Positions 44,201 through 54,149 of a DNA stretch of 64,000 nt are shown one piece after another. The notes beneath the pieces were generated by a model, which searched no databases, was not told where the DNA came from, and saw only the letters and a list, made by a program, of their open reading frames with translations. The position numbers and the translations under genes are program-made. This DNA is from Crambe crambe (Eukaryota; Porifera; Demospongiae; Poecilosclerida; Crambeidae), in assembly GCA_963924555.1 (NCBI GenBank), contig OZ004588.1, positions 496,001 to 560,000 of the forward strand. The letters run 5' to 3'. Every line of letters starts with the position of its first letter. The first letter of the stretch is position 1.

Positions 44201-46050
44201 TTATAGCAGCTTATCACAGTCTGGAATTTATGTCTGTGAGATGCCAGATCTCAGAGGAGTGACACAGAGAGCTAACATTGGATTGTACACATCATCATGT
44301 AAGTGAATGTAGACATAGCTAGATAAGTCGTGATGCAGCTTTTTAATCACCATAATGCAGATTCCCCATACATCTATTATTTTCGACGTGTCTCTTCAAG
44401 AGAAACCCTCACCATCAACTGTCGGACCTATAGAGCTCCACCTACAAATATCATCTGGTACAAGAATGGAACGAAGATTGATATCGATGGAGATGTGTAC
44501 AGATTATCTCAGCGAGTGACAGACTTTCGTTCTTCATACTATGATAACACGTTGCTCGTCAGAGGTGATCCAGAGAGGGACATGATAGGATCCTATCACT
44601 GTTATGTGTCAAAATCGAAAAATGTCAGAGGCAGGAACTCAACAACACTCAACATCCAAGGTAAATGAATGTTAGTAACGAACCACAGCATTAACATAAT
44701 ACCTATTACAATAATGAATTATATATTTAATGACTATAATGGTAACTTTCATGCAGGTTTACAGATCCAGACTTTAAAGACAAGTTTAGTGCGTACAGGA
44801 TGGTACAATAGAGTTCGAAGTATCACCGAGTATCTAAACAGCCCAAATCTAACAGTTGGTACTACCGGGGTTCGATTCAAGTGTTCCAGTGATCTTGATG
44901 TGACACGCATCGAGTGGTACCGTGAAGATAATCTTACTTCCACATCCTCGAGTAGCACTGCCTATGTGAATCATGGCATGGTGTCCACTGATGACGAGGG
45001 AACGGAGTACAGCTGCTCAGTAATAAGTCCTTATGCAAGTCAGACAAAGGAGATCATACTCTCTGTCATACGTATGTACATAAATGATAATCAGCTAGCT
45101 AGCAAGCTATTATTTCAGGACTCTTGCAAGCCAGCATCAATGTAGCTGGCTGAGGAATGTAAGGCCATAGTGAATCAGTAAAACGTATTTTCTCCCTCCA
45201 GTTCCAAGTAATTGGGGGAGAGTAAGTATCACTGCTCCTCCTGGAGGGAGTCCTCTTCATGGCACTAATTACAGCTTGCTGTGCACCGTGACCACAATCG
45301 CTGGCATGACACTCCCCCTTACTCTGGAGTGGGTGGGGCCTGATGGGACTGTGGTGGATGGTGATGAGAACAGGACTGTGGTGGGTGTGGTGGGCACCCA
45401 AGAGACCGTCTCCACCATCTCCCTCTACTTCGACCCTGTCCTCACCTCTGACGGAGGGACGTACACCTGCAGGGCTTATATTGATCCGTCACTGCTAAGC
45501 ATTAAACCAGAGCCACTATTGCATTCCTTTAAAATGCCAGTCACTAGTGAGTGGGGAATATGATAGCTAGCTTGACTATTAGTTCTGTGACTCTCTGCCT
45601 CTACACAGCTCAAGCCCTATTCCAATTGAAGATGCACCCGTTGCCTCACTGTGCCAATTGGGATGTGAGTCACAAATTATAGCTATTGGCTAAATTGATG
45701 GGAATGTACTTTATATTCCACAGGTGAGAAAGGCTCAAGATGTGGAGTCCTCCATCAAGAGGGAGCTGGAGAGTGCTGTGAGGGAGCGATGTGATTGTAA
45801 CTTCAGCTCCAGGTCCATCTTCTCTGGAGAGTTCAGTTGCCAGTCCACCAGTTCCCTCATCACTCACGTCATTTACCGAGCCACCATCAATGGGACCAGT
45901 GACCTCCTCACTGCAGACCAGATCATGGAGCACATTGACGACTGGCATGAGTCTGGGGGCACTCTCCTCTATAATGTATTCCGTTTAAAGCTGTCCAGCA
46001 AGAGTGAATGCCCACTCACCATTGAGTCCCTTGACGATAAAGAATGTTAA
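38269..46050 (+). CDS. Gene 3: diverged secreted multi-Ig protein
   Basis: 14 predicted exons, 4032 nt (about 1343 aa), frame open throughout. Order: signal peptide (38269-38335, MFLKESSVYVLAAILFWMTS); A-B-C-D-E plus an extra E-like exon; A-B-C-D-E; linker; and the same C-terminal domain as genes 1 and 2. EGF, SRCR and the N-terminal Ig pair are absent. Domain borders are phase 1 apart from the phase-0 last intron. Most exons have clearly diverged from genes 1 and 2, except the second A exon (43285-43578), which is almost identical over its first third. No transmembrane segment. Exon 2's acceptor is uncertain: three phase-compatible AGs exist near 39269, 39290 and 39312. Its simpler two-module layout may be ancestral (inference). 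Confidence 0.82.
38455..38923. mobile_element. Element in gene 3 intron 1, TAA duplications
   Basis: Inverted ends GGCCACTATT.ATAGAATC (38455) and complement (to 38923) of about 33 bp, flanked by TAA (38452-38454, 38924-38926), as in PIF/Harbinger-type MITEs. It holds a second, nested MITE at 38704-38848. Confidence 0.65.
38704..38848. mobile_element. 145-bp palindromic MITE with TA duplications
   Basis: Inverted arms of about 58 bp (CACCGATTTGCAGGTCGG, then GGTCGTCAA..ACACGCATGCGTG) with TA at 38702-38703 and 38849-38850. Nested in the larger element. Confidence 0.8.
39045..39254. mobile_element. 210-bp MITE next to gene 3 exon 2
   Basis: Ends CAGTGGTGGATCCAGGA and complement, flanked by CTCAT (39040-39044, 39255-39259). 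The ends are hAT-like. It stops only about 15 bp before the first candidate acceptor of exon 2, so the insertion may have moved or replaced the original splice site. Confidence 0.7.
39270..43186 (+). CDS. Gene 3 Ig module 1 (A-B-C-D-E) plus extra E-like exon
   Basis: A 39270-39596 (FYRAASSLSLSC ... YQWSSTC ... IHTCVV), B 40039-40395 (diverged; the C-terminal Cys is replaced: VYTYRT), C 40734-41036 (TISCLTH ... IIWKKD ... EYSCAV), D 41237-41503 (DIVCTT ... MEWVLEG ... RFKCRV), E 42099-42410 (SITCQV ... VKWLDPNG ... KYVCMS), E' 42836-43186 (MVCITE ... TTWVKA ... RYTCSS). Loss of the second Ig cysteine in B (Y for C) is odd and may weaken the fold. Confidence 0.8.
40420..40690. repeat. Diverged GGACACACTTGGGACC-type repeat in gene 3 intron
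   Basis: Two imperfect units (TAGACACACTTGGGACCCA... and GGACACACTTGGGACCTAT...), each with TTGT(C)..TTGTAGAGAG, resembling the repeat at 42490-42670. Possibly old copies of one satellite-like family. No coding content. Confidence 0.4.
43285..45546 (+). CDS. Gene 3 Ig module 2 (A-B-C-D-E)
   Basis: A 43285-43578, B 43888-44298 (longest B, with a Ser/Tyr-rich insert near SSYYYYSSSRR), C 44361-44660, D 44757-45071, E 45202-45546. A matches the A exons of genes 1 and 2 almost perfectly in its 5' third (43303-43372); the others keep only Ig landmarks (YCCSNS, IWYKNG ... YHCYV, FKCSS ... YSCSV, LEWVGPDG ... YTCRA). Confidence 0.85.
45609..46050 (+). CDS. Gene 3 linker and C-terminal domain
   Basis: Linker 45609-45664 (ALFQLKMHPLPHCANWD) and terminal exon 45724-46050 (ERCDCNF ... 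FSCQ ... VIYRATINGTS ... HIDDW ... ECPLTIESL ... KEC, stop TAA). Conservation with genes 1 and 2 shows the domain is under constraint although its name is unknown. Confidence 0.75.
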
Positions 46051-46130
46051 AGTTTAATAGAACAATAGAACTGTGAATGTTAAAAGTTTGAAGTACATAA
46101 AGTGTGTGTTTTATTTAGTATTGAGTTTCT

Positions 46131-46164
46131 ACGCATGCGCCATCTCAGTACAGTAATGACGTCA
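46131..46164. promoter_or_regulatory. NRF1-like and CRE motifs before TSG101
   Basis: ACGCATGCGCCA (about 46132-46143) resembles the NRF1 palindrome and TGACGTCA (46157-46164) is a perfect CRE/ATF site. Both lie 110-145 bp upstream of the TSG101 ATG in the 223-bp gap after gene 3, as often seen in housekeeping promoters. Function is inferred. Confidence 0.45.
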
Positions 46165-46273
46165 TTGTATTGTAACCACGCCCACCTTAGTGTGTTTTGC
46201 CTGTTGTGAAGTTGTGTGAGAGAACTGTTTCTTGATACTCTGTTGATATACGACCTACAGTAAAGAAACAGAG

Positions 46274-46597
46274 ATGTCCCGTGGAGAGTTAACCTCGTCA
46301 GAGGTCAAGAAAAAATTCAAGGGGGTAATAAAAGCTAGCTATATAATCGTCTAGTTGAGTATTATAGTGCCAGTACCTTCAAGAAATGAGGCCTCTAGCT
46401 GTCCTGTTATTACACCAGGTTCTTCAAAAAGTATAATAATGTCAGGATTATCTACTGGGGGAGCCAGCCTCCCCCAAGAGATCTTCTCAAACTAGATGAT
46501 CATTAAACTTGCACATACTGCTTCCTAAAACCATATCTTGAAGTTAAAGTAGGGAAAATTTACAATAAATATTATACTCCCTCTCTCTCTCTCTCTC

Positions 46598-46628
<31 letters not shown>

Positions 46629-49600
46629 ATGAAAATTTCTAGAACCCTGGATAGCTAGCTATATAGCTACTTCATTCATAATAGGGACACACACCAAGAT
46701 AGTTCCTCACATCTTGAAATATGCTTTATGGGTACATTGGTGATGTAGCTTGGCCCCTGGGGAGAATATTTCCTTACCCTAGCTGGGTATGGAATTGTAT
46801 GTATGTAGGTAAAGGGTCCACCAGGTCCAGAGATGATCTTATTCCCCCCCCCCCCCCCCCCCCCCCCCATTAGTTTCGTTATCCTGATATGGCAACCAAT
46901 GATGTCTTCTTGCTACACAAAAACTTCAAGAGTCTGAAACCTCAAGACCAACAATCGTTTGGTAGGAATTTTGATTATGACACTAAGGGAAGCTTAGGAT
47001 TTCCTTTGTGATGGGTGGGCGATATTTAGAGTAAATATATAGTAGTGGGCATTATTTGGAATGAATGGATAAAAGAGTGGGCATTATTTAGACCATTGTT
47101 TTATTGCTGATGCAGTGCACCCTAATGGCAGCAAAGAAAGCTGTGTGGCAGTAAATGGAACCATTCCTGTCAAAATACATGGTATGTGAGTCCTTAAAAT
47201 GACATTCTAGTCTAGCATATTACTCTCTATGCCTACACCTCTCTCCCTCCTTTTCACTCCCCTCCCTCCCTCCTCTCTCTCTCTCCTTAGGTCAGCAGTA
47301 CAACATCCCCATCAGCATCTGGGTGAGACCAGCTCACCCTTATGTATCTCCCATTGTGTATGTGAGGCCCACTGCTGACATGGGCATTTCCCAGTCACAG
47401 TACGTTGACACCAATGGCATGGTGTATCTACCCTACATCAGTGAGTGGAAACAGGTGAGAAGGGAATAGCCTCAAAACCTTGTCCCACCACCTCATGAAA
47501 GAGTGGGTGTGGTGTGGCGGCATATAGATGCATGCTGGTGGCTCCAATCAAAATTTTAAATTTCATATTTCAGGGTTCGTCAGATCTCTCCACTCTGGTC
47601 CAGATTATGTGTGCCACATTTGCAGAAAAATGTCCTGTGTATAGCAAGGCCCATCGTCCAACATACCCTACTGTGAACCCTCCTCACCCACGGCCCCCTC
47701 CCCAGACTAATTATCATTCCCCCTACCCCCAAAATGTGCCATATTCTCAACCACAATCCCCTGCAGCTTATGGAAGTTAGTTGTATAATTCTATTAATGA
47801 TGTCTTGAGTAATAATAATTATATTTCAGCTCAGCCGTATCCTGCTGTATCGACTCCTTATCCAGCTGGTCCCCCTGTCATGCCCACTCCTACCCCCCAG
47901 TCCAACTATCAACCCCCATCTGCCACTGGTGGTGCACCATATTATGCTGGTACATGTACTGCACATATAAGGAGATCTCTTACCCTCTCTTTTCTTCACT
48001 CTTTTCCTTCCTCTGTTGTCTCTGACTATTGTCCTCTCCTCCTCTTCCCTCCCTCCCTCCTCTCTCCTCCCCCTCACTCCTCCCCTCTCTCTCCCCTCCC
48101 TATTCCCCCTCCCTCTTCCTACTCCCTCCCTCCCTCTTTCTCCCTCCCCCTTCAGGTGGAAATACTCCATACCCAACCTCCACGGCCTACCACCCTCAAC
48201 CTGCCCCTCCCCACCACGTTCCCACGTCCTCCCACCCTCCCCACCCCACCCATGCCAATCCTTATCTCCCCCACCAACAAGTACCCACCAGTACCATTGC
48301 CGCCACAGCTGTGGCTGCCACTGCTGCTGCATCAGCAACTATTTCAGCTGAGGAAGAGCGGAAGCAGATTGAGGAAAATGAGAGAATTAAGCGTAATAGT
48401 TTGGAGTCTGCTGTGGAAGACAGGATTCGACGGCAGGTCAAACAGGTTCTGGATGCTGCTCAGGTAACTAATAACAATTGGTAAAGGGTCATCAAACTTA
48501 TCAGGCACTCATTTTGTCCACTGTTTATTTGGTAAAGGGTCATCACACATCCAGTAAGTATGTATGTATGTATGTATTGGATAATCAGTTGCCAAGTCTG
48601 TAATTTTGGAATAGTCCCTAAGCTTACCGCAATGTATGGTCGCACAACATCAATAATAATAGTAGTCAGCTGTTGGTTTGTGTAGGTGCCCTGCTTGTGT
48701 TACTAAACACAGCACATAATTGAGAAAACATAGGGATGGCTCTGTCCAGTCAGTGTCGTGGGAGATCAGGCATACATGATGCACATATGCATAATATGGA
48801 TTAAGAAATGAAGGGGAAAACAAACTTCAAACCAATTTGGGAATACATGCATGTGTTTAGTATTACATACATACACATGCATGTAAACTGTATAATCATG
48901 CAATGCAGATGCATCATGTATGCATGTTGCATAACAACCATGCTTACATCATGTTGTATGTGTATGCAATATCCACAACAGTTAGCTACAGAATACACAC
49001 ATGTACACTTGATGTATGTACATTAATGTAGCTCATGTACATGCTGTGGAACTGCATATTACATGCATGTACAGTATATCATGCATGCACATGTAGCTAT
49101 GCTCTAAGACTAAGTGGCGTCAGACCAATAATTGGTAATTCTATTTTCTATTCATCAGTACTCCATACATGGGACATATTCATCAGTACTCCATACATGG
49201 GACACATGTAATTAATGAAGGAAAATTCCTCTAATGTGGTTTTAAAGTCCTTTGGTCTCTGAGGATTCATGGCTTCCTACGCATGTTGACCTCTCTTCCT
49301 CTGAAAGTGGAGGCATGATCTCATGCATGACTTTTTTTTGTGTGAAAAAACATTCGCCTACCTTATTCTGGAAGTGTTTTGTGGTAATTGAATTGCATCT
49401 ATTTATTGTTTGGTGTACGTAGGTAGAGATACATGTGGATTCTTTTAGAAACTGCGCATTAAGTGCATGTGCTTCCTCTAAATATGGGTTTGTATGCACT
49501 GTGTTTCCTCTAAATAAGTTTTCATTTATTGAATTACTTCCTCTGAGTGAGGAAATTTAAATCAGTTCATCTGAAAATATTTCACTGGGCACAGTAAAAC

Positions 49601-52446
49601 CTGCACCTACTGTACATGAATGCCTAATGAAAATGGCCCGGAATTAGGTACACTACTCTTTTTTTGTTAAGTTGTAGGTGATCTACAGGCTCGCTGGTCA
49701 AATATTTCCTCCAAGTGGGGTTTCATTTTTTTAAGTTCTTCTAAATAAGGCCATGGTTAGTCTAGAAATCTGAACTATTTCTCTAAATAAGGATACTTGT
49801 GGTCTCAGTATGTACGCATCTAAAGTATTTCATCTTGGTTGAAATCCTTATAGTTTCTCTGAAGTATTTCCCTCATATACTTGTTCATGGAAGTAGCTTT
49901 ATGATTTCACGGGACTTCAGTTTGCTACGACCTCAATTTGGAAGGAAAATATCCAGATCACCAAATTCCTGATTGCATGCACGAATCTGGTAATATGTAT
50001 CTCATGATCCTGGGTGATGGCTTCAAAGGAAGTGTCCCTCTCCAGATTAGAGAGAGAGCTTGTAATGTCCAACTAGACAGGCTTCTCCTGTTGTATTATG
50101 TCCTGACTTACTGTCCTGATTAGAGAGCTTCTTATAATGTCCAACTAGACAGGCTCGTCCTGTTGTATTATGTCCCTGATTAGAGAGCTTCTTATGATGT
50201 CCAACTAGACAGGCTTGTCATGTCCTGCCAGTCCTGATTACAGAGCTTAAGTTCTAAATATAGATCTTCTCTTTGGAGTTGGCATTATGATTATTAGGGG
50301 GGGTTGTCCACTATCATTATTGCCTTACTTTCATCAAGTCACGATGTGTTGTTGCAATATCCAAAGTGTGTTTTTAAATCACTGTTTGCAAATAGAGTTT
50401 TTGATGACTTTATGGTACTGCGTATTACATCCCCCTGTATACTTTTATGTTTAAATCATGCTGCTCTTTTTGGGGGGTGGAAAAGTTAATTAAGCCTTTT
50501 CATTTGTAGGGTTTTCCCTGTTTTGGGAAATGCCTCATCCCTTATGTAGCGATAATGGGTTCCTTTTTGATGTGGCAGAGGAAGTGATTATACCACAAAC
50601 ATGTTATTTCTCTCCTCCTTGCACTGTCATTACTGCAAGTTGTCCCAATAGAAGTCATGTTCTATGTACAAGTGTAGAAATAATCAAGTTGTTGTTTTTT
50701 TGTTTGTTTCTCTCCACTCCAGGCCGAAATGGAAACGATGCTGAAGAATCAAGTAGAACTGAAGAATGGTAGTAAAAAAATCAACTCCATGCTTGAAGAG
50801 ATGGACAGCAAGAAAGTAAGTAGTATAGAGGTATCCTCAATACAGAGGTTGAATGATGCACTAAAGTATTAGTATGGGACTAGAACAAGTATCCTTGGTA
50901 TAGAGGTGTCCTCAATACAGAGGTTGAATAATGCACTAAAGTATTGGTATGGGACTAGAACAAGTGTCCTTAGGATAGAGGTGTCCTCAATACAGAGGTT
51001 GAATAATGCACTAAAGTATCAGTATGGGACTAGAACAAGTGTCCTTAGTATAGAGATGTCTCAATACAGAGGTTGAATGATACACTAAAGTATTAGTATG
51101 GGACTAGAACAAGTGTCCTTAGTATAGAGATGTCTCAATACAGAGGTTGATGCACTAAAGTATTAGTATGGGATTAGCTTAGTATAGAGGTGTCCTCAAT
51201 TAATAATTACACTGGATGATGCTATCAATACTATTGCATAATATCCTCATACTCGACTCACTATGCAAGTGCCTTTTGTACATGTAAACAAGTATTCCCT
51301 CTGTGTGGTGTGTGGTCAACCCGACCCCCTGTGATGACCTTTTCCAGGTAAGTGCCCTCCATGGTCTCGCTAAATTGAAACCTCATGCTTGACCCTAAAG
51401 TTCACATTTTTGCCTGGACCGTGTGTACGTAATTAATGGAATGACTCTCTCTTAAGTGCTTGTTTTTAAGCAGCTGGAGTTGCACAACACTTTTGGAGAT
51501 TAGGGTGGGCGGAGTTCAAAGGTCACTATGGGTGAGGTAGTGCAATGCTCGTGAGGAATGTAGTCACTAATATGAGGACGCTCTTTACTTTAGTGTCTCT
51601 GTATTGAAGATGAGAACACCTCTATACTAAGGACGCTTATTCTAATCCCATACTAATATGGGACTAGGATTATTCAGGACACCTCTATACTAAGGACACT
51701 TGTTCTAGTCCCATACTAATACTTTAGTGCATCATTCAACCTCTGTATTGAGGACACCTCTATACTAAGGACACTTGTTCTAGTCCCATACTAATACTTT
51801 AGTGCATTATTCAACCTCTGTATTGTGGATATTACACCCGATATTCCCTGTTTTAGCATGAAGTGAATGAGAGCATTGAGCTCTTGCAGTCTAAGAATGC
51901 TGAACTTGAGTCAATGCTGGACTATTTAAGAGCACAGCCAGACAAGATAGATGTTGATGATGCTATCACTGCTACCAATCCTTTATACAAACAGTAAGCC
52001 AGCCATTTGCTAACTGTAGAGACTCACCTATTGTTTACTTCCTTCTCCCTTGCCTACCCTTCTCGCCTCCCTCCTTGTCTTCCTTCTCCTTCTCCCCTCC
52101 CTATTTGCCTTCCTTCCTTCTCCCTCCCTCCCTCTCACCTCTTCAGAATCCTCCAACTCTATGCAGAGGAGAATGCAATAGACGACACAATTTACTACCT
52201 TGGAGAAGCTTTGAGAAAAGGAGTTATACAACTGGACGTCTTCCTAAAAGTACTATTAAATATAACAGTGCTTTGATATGGATCATGTGTAGCTACATAG
52301 CTTGCTGAGCAATACTTAGATTGCTATTTTATTACCTTCCCCTTTTCTAGCATGTTCGTGAGCTCTCCCGCCAACAATTTATGGCACGGGCTACTATTAT
52401 GAAGGCGCGGTCAGCTGCTCAACTTCCAGACTATGGAACTGCGTGA
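46274..52446 (+). CDS. TSG101: TSG101, ESCRT-I subunit
   Basis: 11 exons (46274-46324, 46874-46961, 47116-47181, 47291-47454, 47574-47775, 47830-47949, 48156-48463, 50723-50815, 51857-51993, 52147-52249, 52351-52446), 1428 nt, about 475 aa. Residues 1-140 form the UEV domain, a catalytically dead E2 fold (NGTIPVKIHGQQYNIPISIW, YVDTNGMVYLPYISEW) that in this family binds ubiquitin and P(T/S)AP peptides. Next comes a Pro/Tyr-rich linker (exons 5-7), an Ala-rich stretch, a charged coiled coil (EEERKQIEENERI to SMLDYLRAQ), and the C-terminal steadiness box (LYAEENAIDDTIYYLGEALRK ... VFLKHVRELSRQQFMARA). TSG101 acts in endosomal sorting with VPS28 and VPS37. It is longer than the 390-aa human protein, mainly in the linker. 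No defect seen. Confidence 0.95.
46580..46626. repeat. (CT)n-C22 repeat in TSG101 intron 1
   Basis: CT dinucleotides followed by 22 C. A second run of about 26 C is at 46843-46868, close to the exon 2 acceptor. Lengths may be assembly-dependent. Confidence 0.8.
48464..50722. other. TSG101 intron 7 with old repeats
   Basis: A 2.26-kb intron, far longer than its neighbours. It has an ATGCATGT-rich tract (48840-49100), recurring TTCCTCTAAATAAG-like motifs every ~50-100 bp (49300-49850), and three ~62-bp tandem units of TTAGAGAGCTTCTTATAATG..CCAACTAGACAGGCT (50042-50250). No exon is visible. Confidence 0.6.
50820..51205. repeat. 75-bp satellite, + orientation, TSG101 intron 8
   Basis: Five full or partial units with TATAGAGGTGTCCTCAATAC, AGGTTGAATGATGCACTAAA and GTATTAGTATGGGACTAGAA segments, same family as 59217-61083. 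Confidence 0.85.
51592..51826. repeat. 75-bp satellite, inverted orientation, TSG101 intron 8
   Basis: Three or so units on the opposite strand (GGACACCTCTATACTAAGGA), facing the array at 50820-51205 across ~390 bp of unrelated sequence. Confidence 0.85.
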
Positions 52447-52524
52447 ACCTGTGAAATTTCATTTAATTTGATAGTCATGTGACTCGAGTATGTCAAGATT
52501 ATTTGATTTCTAGTGAGTGTGACT

Positions 52525-52530
52525 ATTAAA
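52525..52530 (+). promoter_or_regulatory. Polyadenylation signal, TSG101
   Basis: ATTAAA, a common variant signal, 79 bp after the TSG101 stop. Inferred from position. Confidence 0.4.
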
Positions 52531-52636
52531 CTTTTAATAATTAAGTGTTTAAAATATTATTGTCATCAGTCATTCTGCTGTCTTCACTTAAAAAGTATCA
52601 ATTTTATCCCTTGCATACGAAACACAATGGATATAC

Positions 52637-52830
52637 ATACATTGAGGACACCTCTATACTAAGGACACTTGTTCTAGTTCCATATTAATACTTTAGTGTA
52701 TCATTCAACCTCTGTATTGAGGACACCTCTATACTAAGGACACTTGTTCTAGTCCCATACTAATACTTTAGTGCATTATTCAACCTCTGTATTGAGGACA
52801 CCTCTATACTAAGGACACTTGTTCTAGTCC
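52637..52830. repeat. 75-bp satellite, inverted orientation, downstream of TSG101
   Basis: About 2.5 units of the same family (GGACACCTCTATACTAAGGA). A (TG)n run follows at 52948-52968. Confidence 0.85.
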
Positions 52831-52969
52831 AAAACTCTAGATCATCAATTCTCAATTAATAAAGATTGATTACTCAACAATAACGAACTCCACCTGTGTT
52901 GAAGTATTATTATTTTAAGGGAATTGAATTATACCCCCACACTTCGTGTGTGTGTGTGTGTGTGTGTGG

Positions 52970-53940
52970 TTCAATACGGGACCTCTGTACTGTGTTGTAC
53001 AGGACCCTCACTGTCTGCCGCATCAAAACTTAATTAGAATATTTACAGTGGCTTGTTATTTGGGCTAGAATAATCTATCTATCTAGCTAGTTTGGTATGT
53101 GATGGGAGTAAAAGGGGAGTATCAAATTGAATTCGGCAGAGTGCCTTGCTGATATTTATAATCATTGCTATGCCGCCAGTTGCCGCCAGCAGACGGAGTG
53201 ATGTGATGAAGTTAACGGATGGAATTTTTTTTTCTAGAAAAGTGGGGGATAATGTACATGTAGATATAGAGGAGAGGGTGCATAAAGGTTGGCATTCAGA
53301 CAATTCAATTATTTACGCCACCCAAAAAATAATATGATAATGCATTTTATGAAAGGTCAATTAAGGCTTATGTCATGATTATCAGGACTTTTTGCACTAG
53401 TTTCAGATAAATTGAGTGCAGATATGAGTGTTTGTATGTTTGGACAGGTCAAGTCAGGATCACTGTACTGGTCCATGGGAAGATGACTAATAGATGTAAG
53501 CACTGATATTTCATATGGTCATGATGACCTGCACAGTTTTGGGAGCAGATTTTAAAACCTCTATAAAACAACAACAACGAATGCCATTGTCTTGCATAAG
53601 TGTTATATAAACTATGTATTAAATACAGCTTGTACTCCATGCCTTCAGCATGCCTTGACACCAGATTCATCTTTATCATAACCACTAATAATGATGTGAC
53701 GACACTGGTGGAGGTCACTCCTTTTTGCAAAATTAAATTCTTTTCATTTGTGACCTAGGCTAGGCTGGGTGATTAATTTTGAATAGCTTAAATGAAATAA
53801 GTATGAGGTAATGTAGTGGAACTCTCTCATATCCACAAGAATACTATACTATCTGTTAAAGCAGTGTACTCTGCATGTGATTCTCTTTGAGTGAAACTTT
53901 TTGGGGTAGCTTCATTCATTACAATTCATTATTGTATATC
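52970..53940. other. Intergenic DNA without recognisable features
   Basis: AT-rich; only short ORFs without domain signatures on either strand. Confidence 0.5.
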
Positions 53941-53961
53941 CCATACACCTAATGCTGTGGA

Positions 53962-54148
53962 GTCACTGGCAGTGAGTGGTTTGCACTCTGGGCTTGTAAG
54001 CGGGTGACCGTGAGATCAAGTCCCACCAGTGACATATCTTTTCACTAACATTAATTTGCTGTGAATATCCATGCCAGTCTGGAGGGTACCTGGTATTTCC
54101 ACTGTCTCTCCAATATCAGGTGTGGTCCAGGTGGAACTTTGGGTGACA
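53962..54148 (+). mobile_element. tRNA-derived SINE, copy 1 (truncated)
   Basis: The 72-nt head (53962-54033) folds partly like a tRNA: a 7-bp acceptor stem GTCACTG/CAGTGAC, a D-stem AGTG/CACT, and a B-box-like GAGATCAAGTCCC. The anticodon stem is poor. The body (to about 54148) matches the second copy at 57138-57502 on the other strand. Confidence 0.7.
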
Positions 54149-54149
54149 T

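Noticed and set aside
47826..48338. 170-codon minus-strand ORF and parallel + frames over TSG101 exons 6-7
   Set aside because: Caused by CT-rich intron and Pro-rich exon composition; the + frame with splice sites fits TSG101.
53962..54033. Functional tRNA-Thr gene
   Set aside because: Anticodon stem does not pair, B box is altered, and the repeat body shared with 57138-57502 marks it as a SINE.
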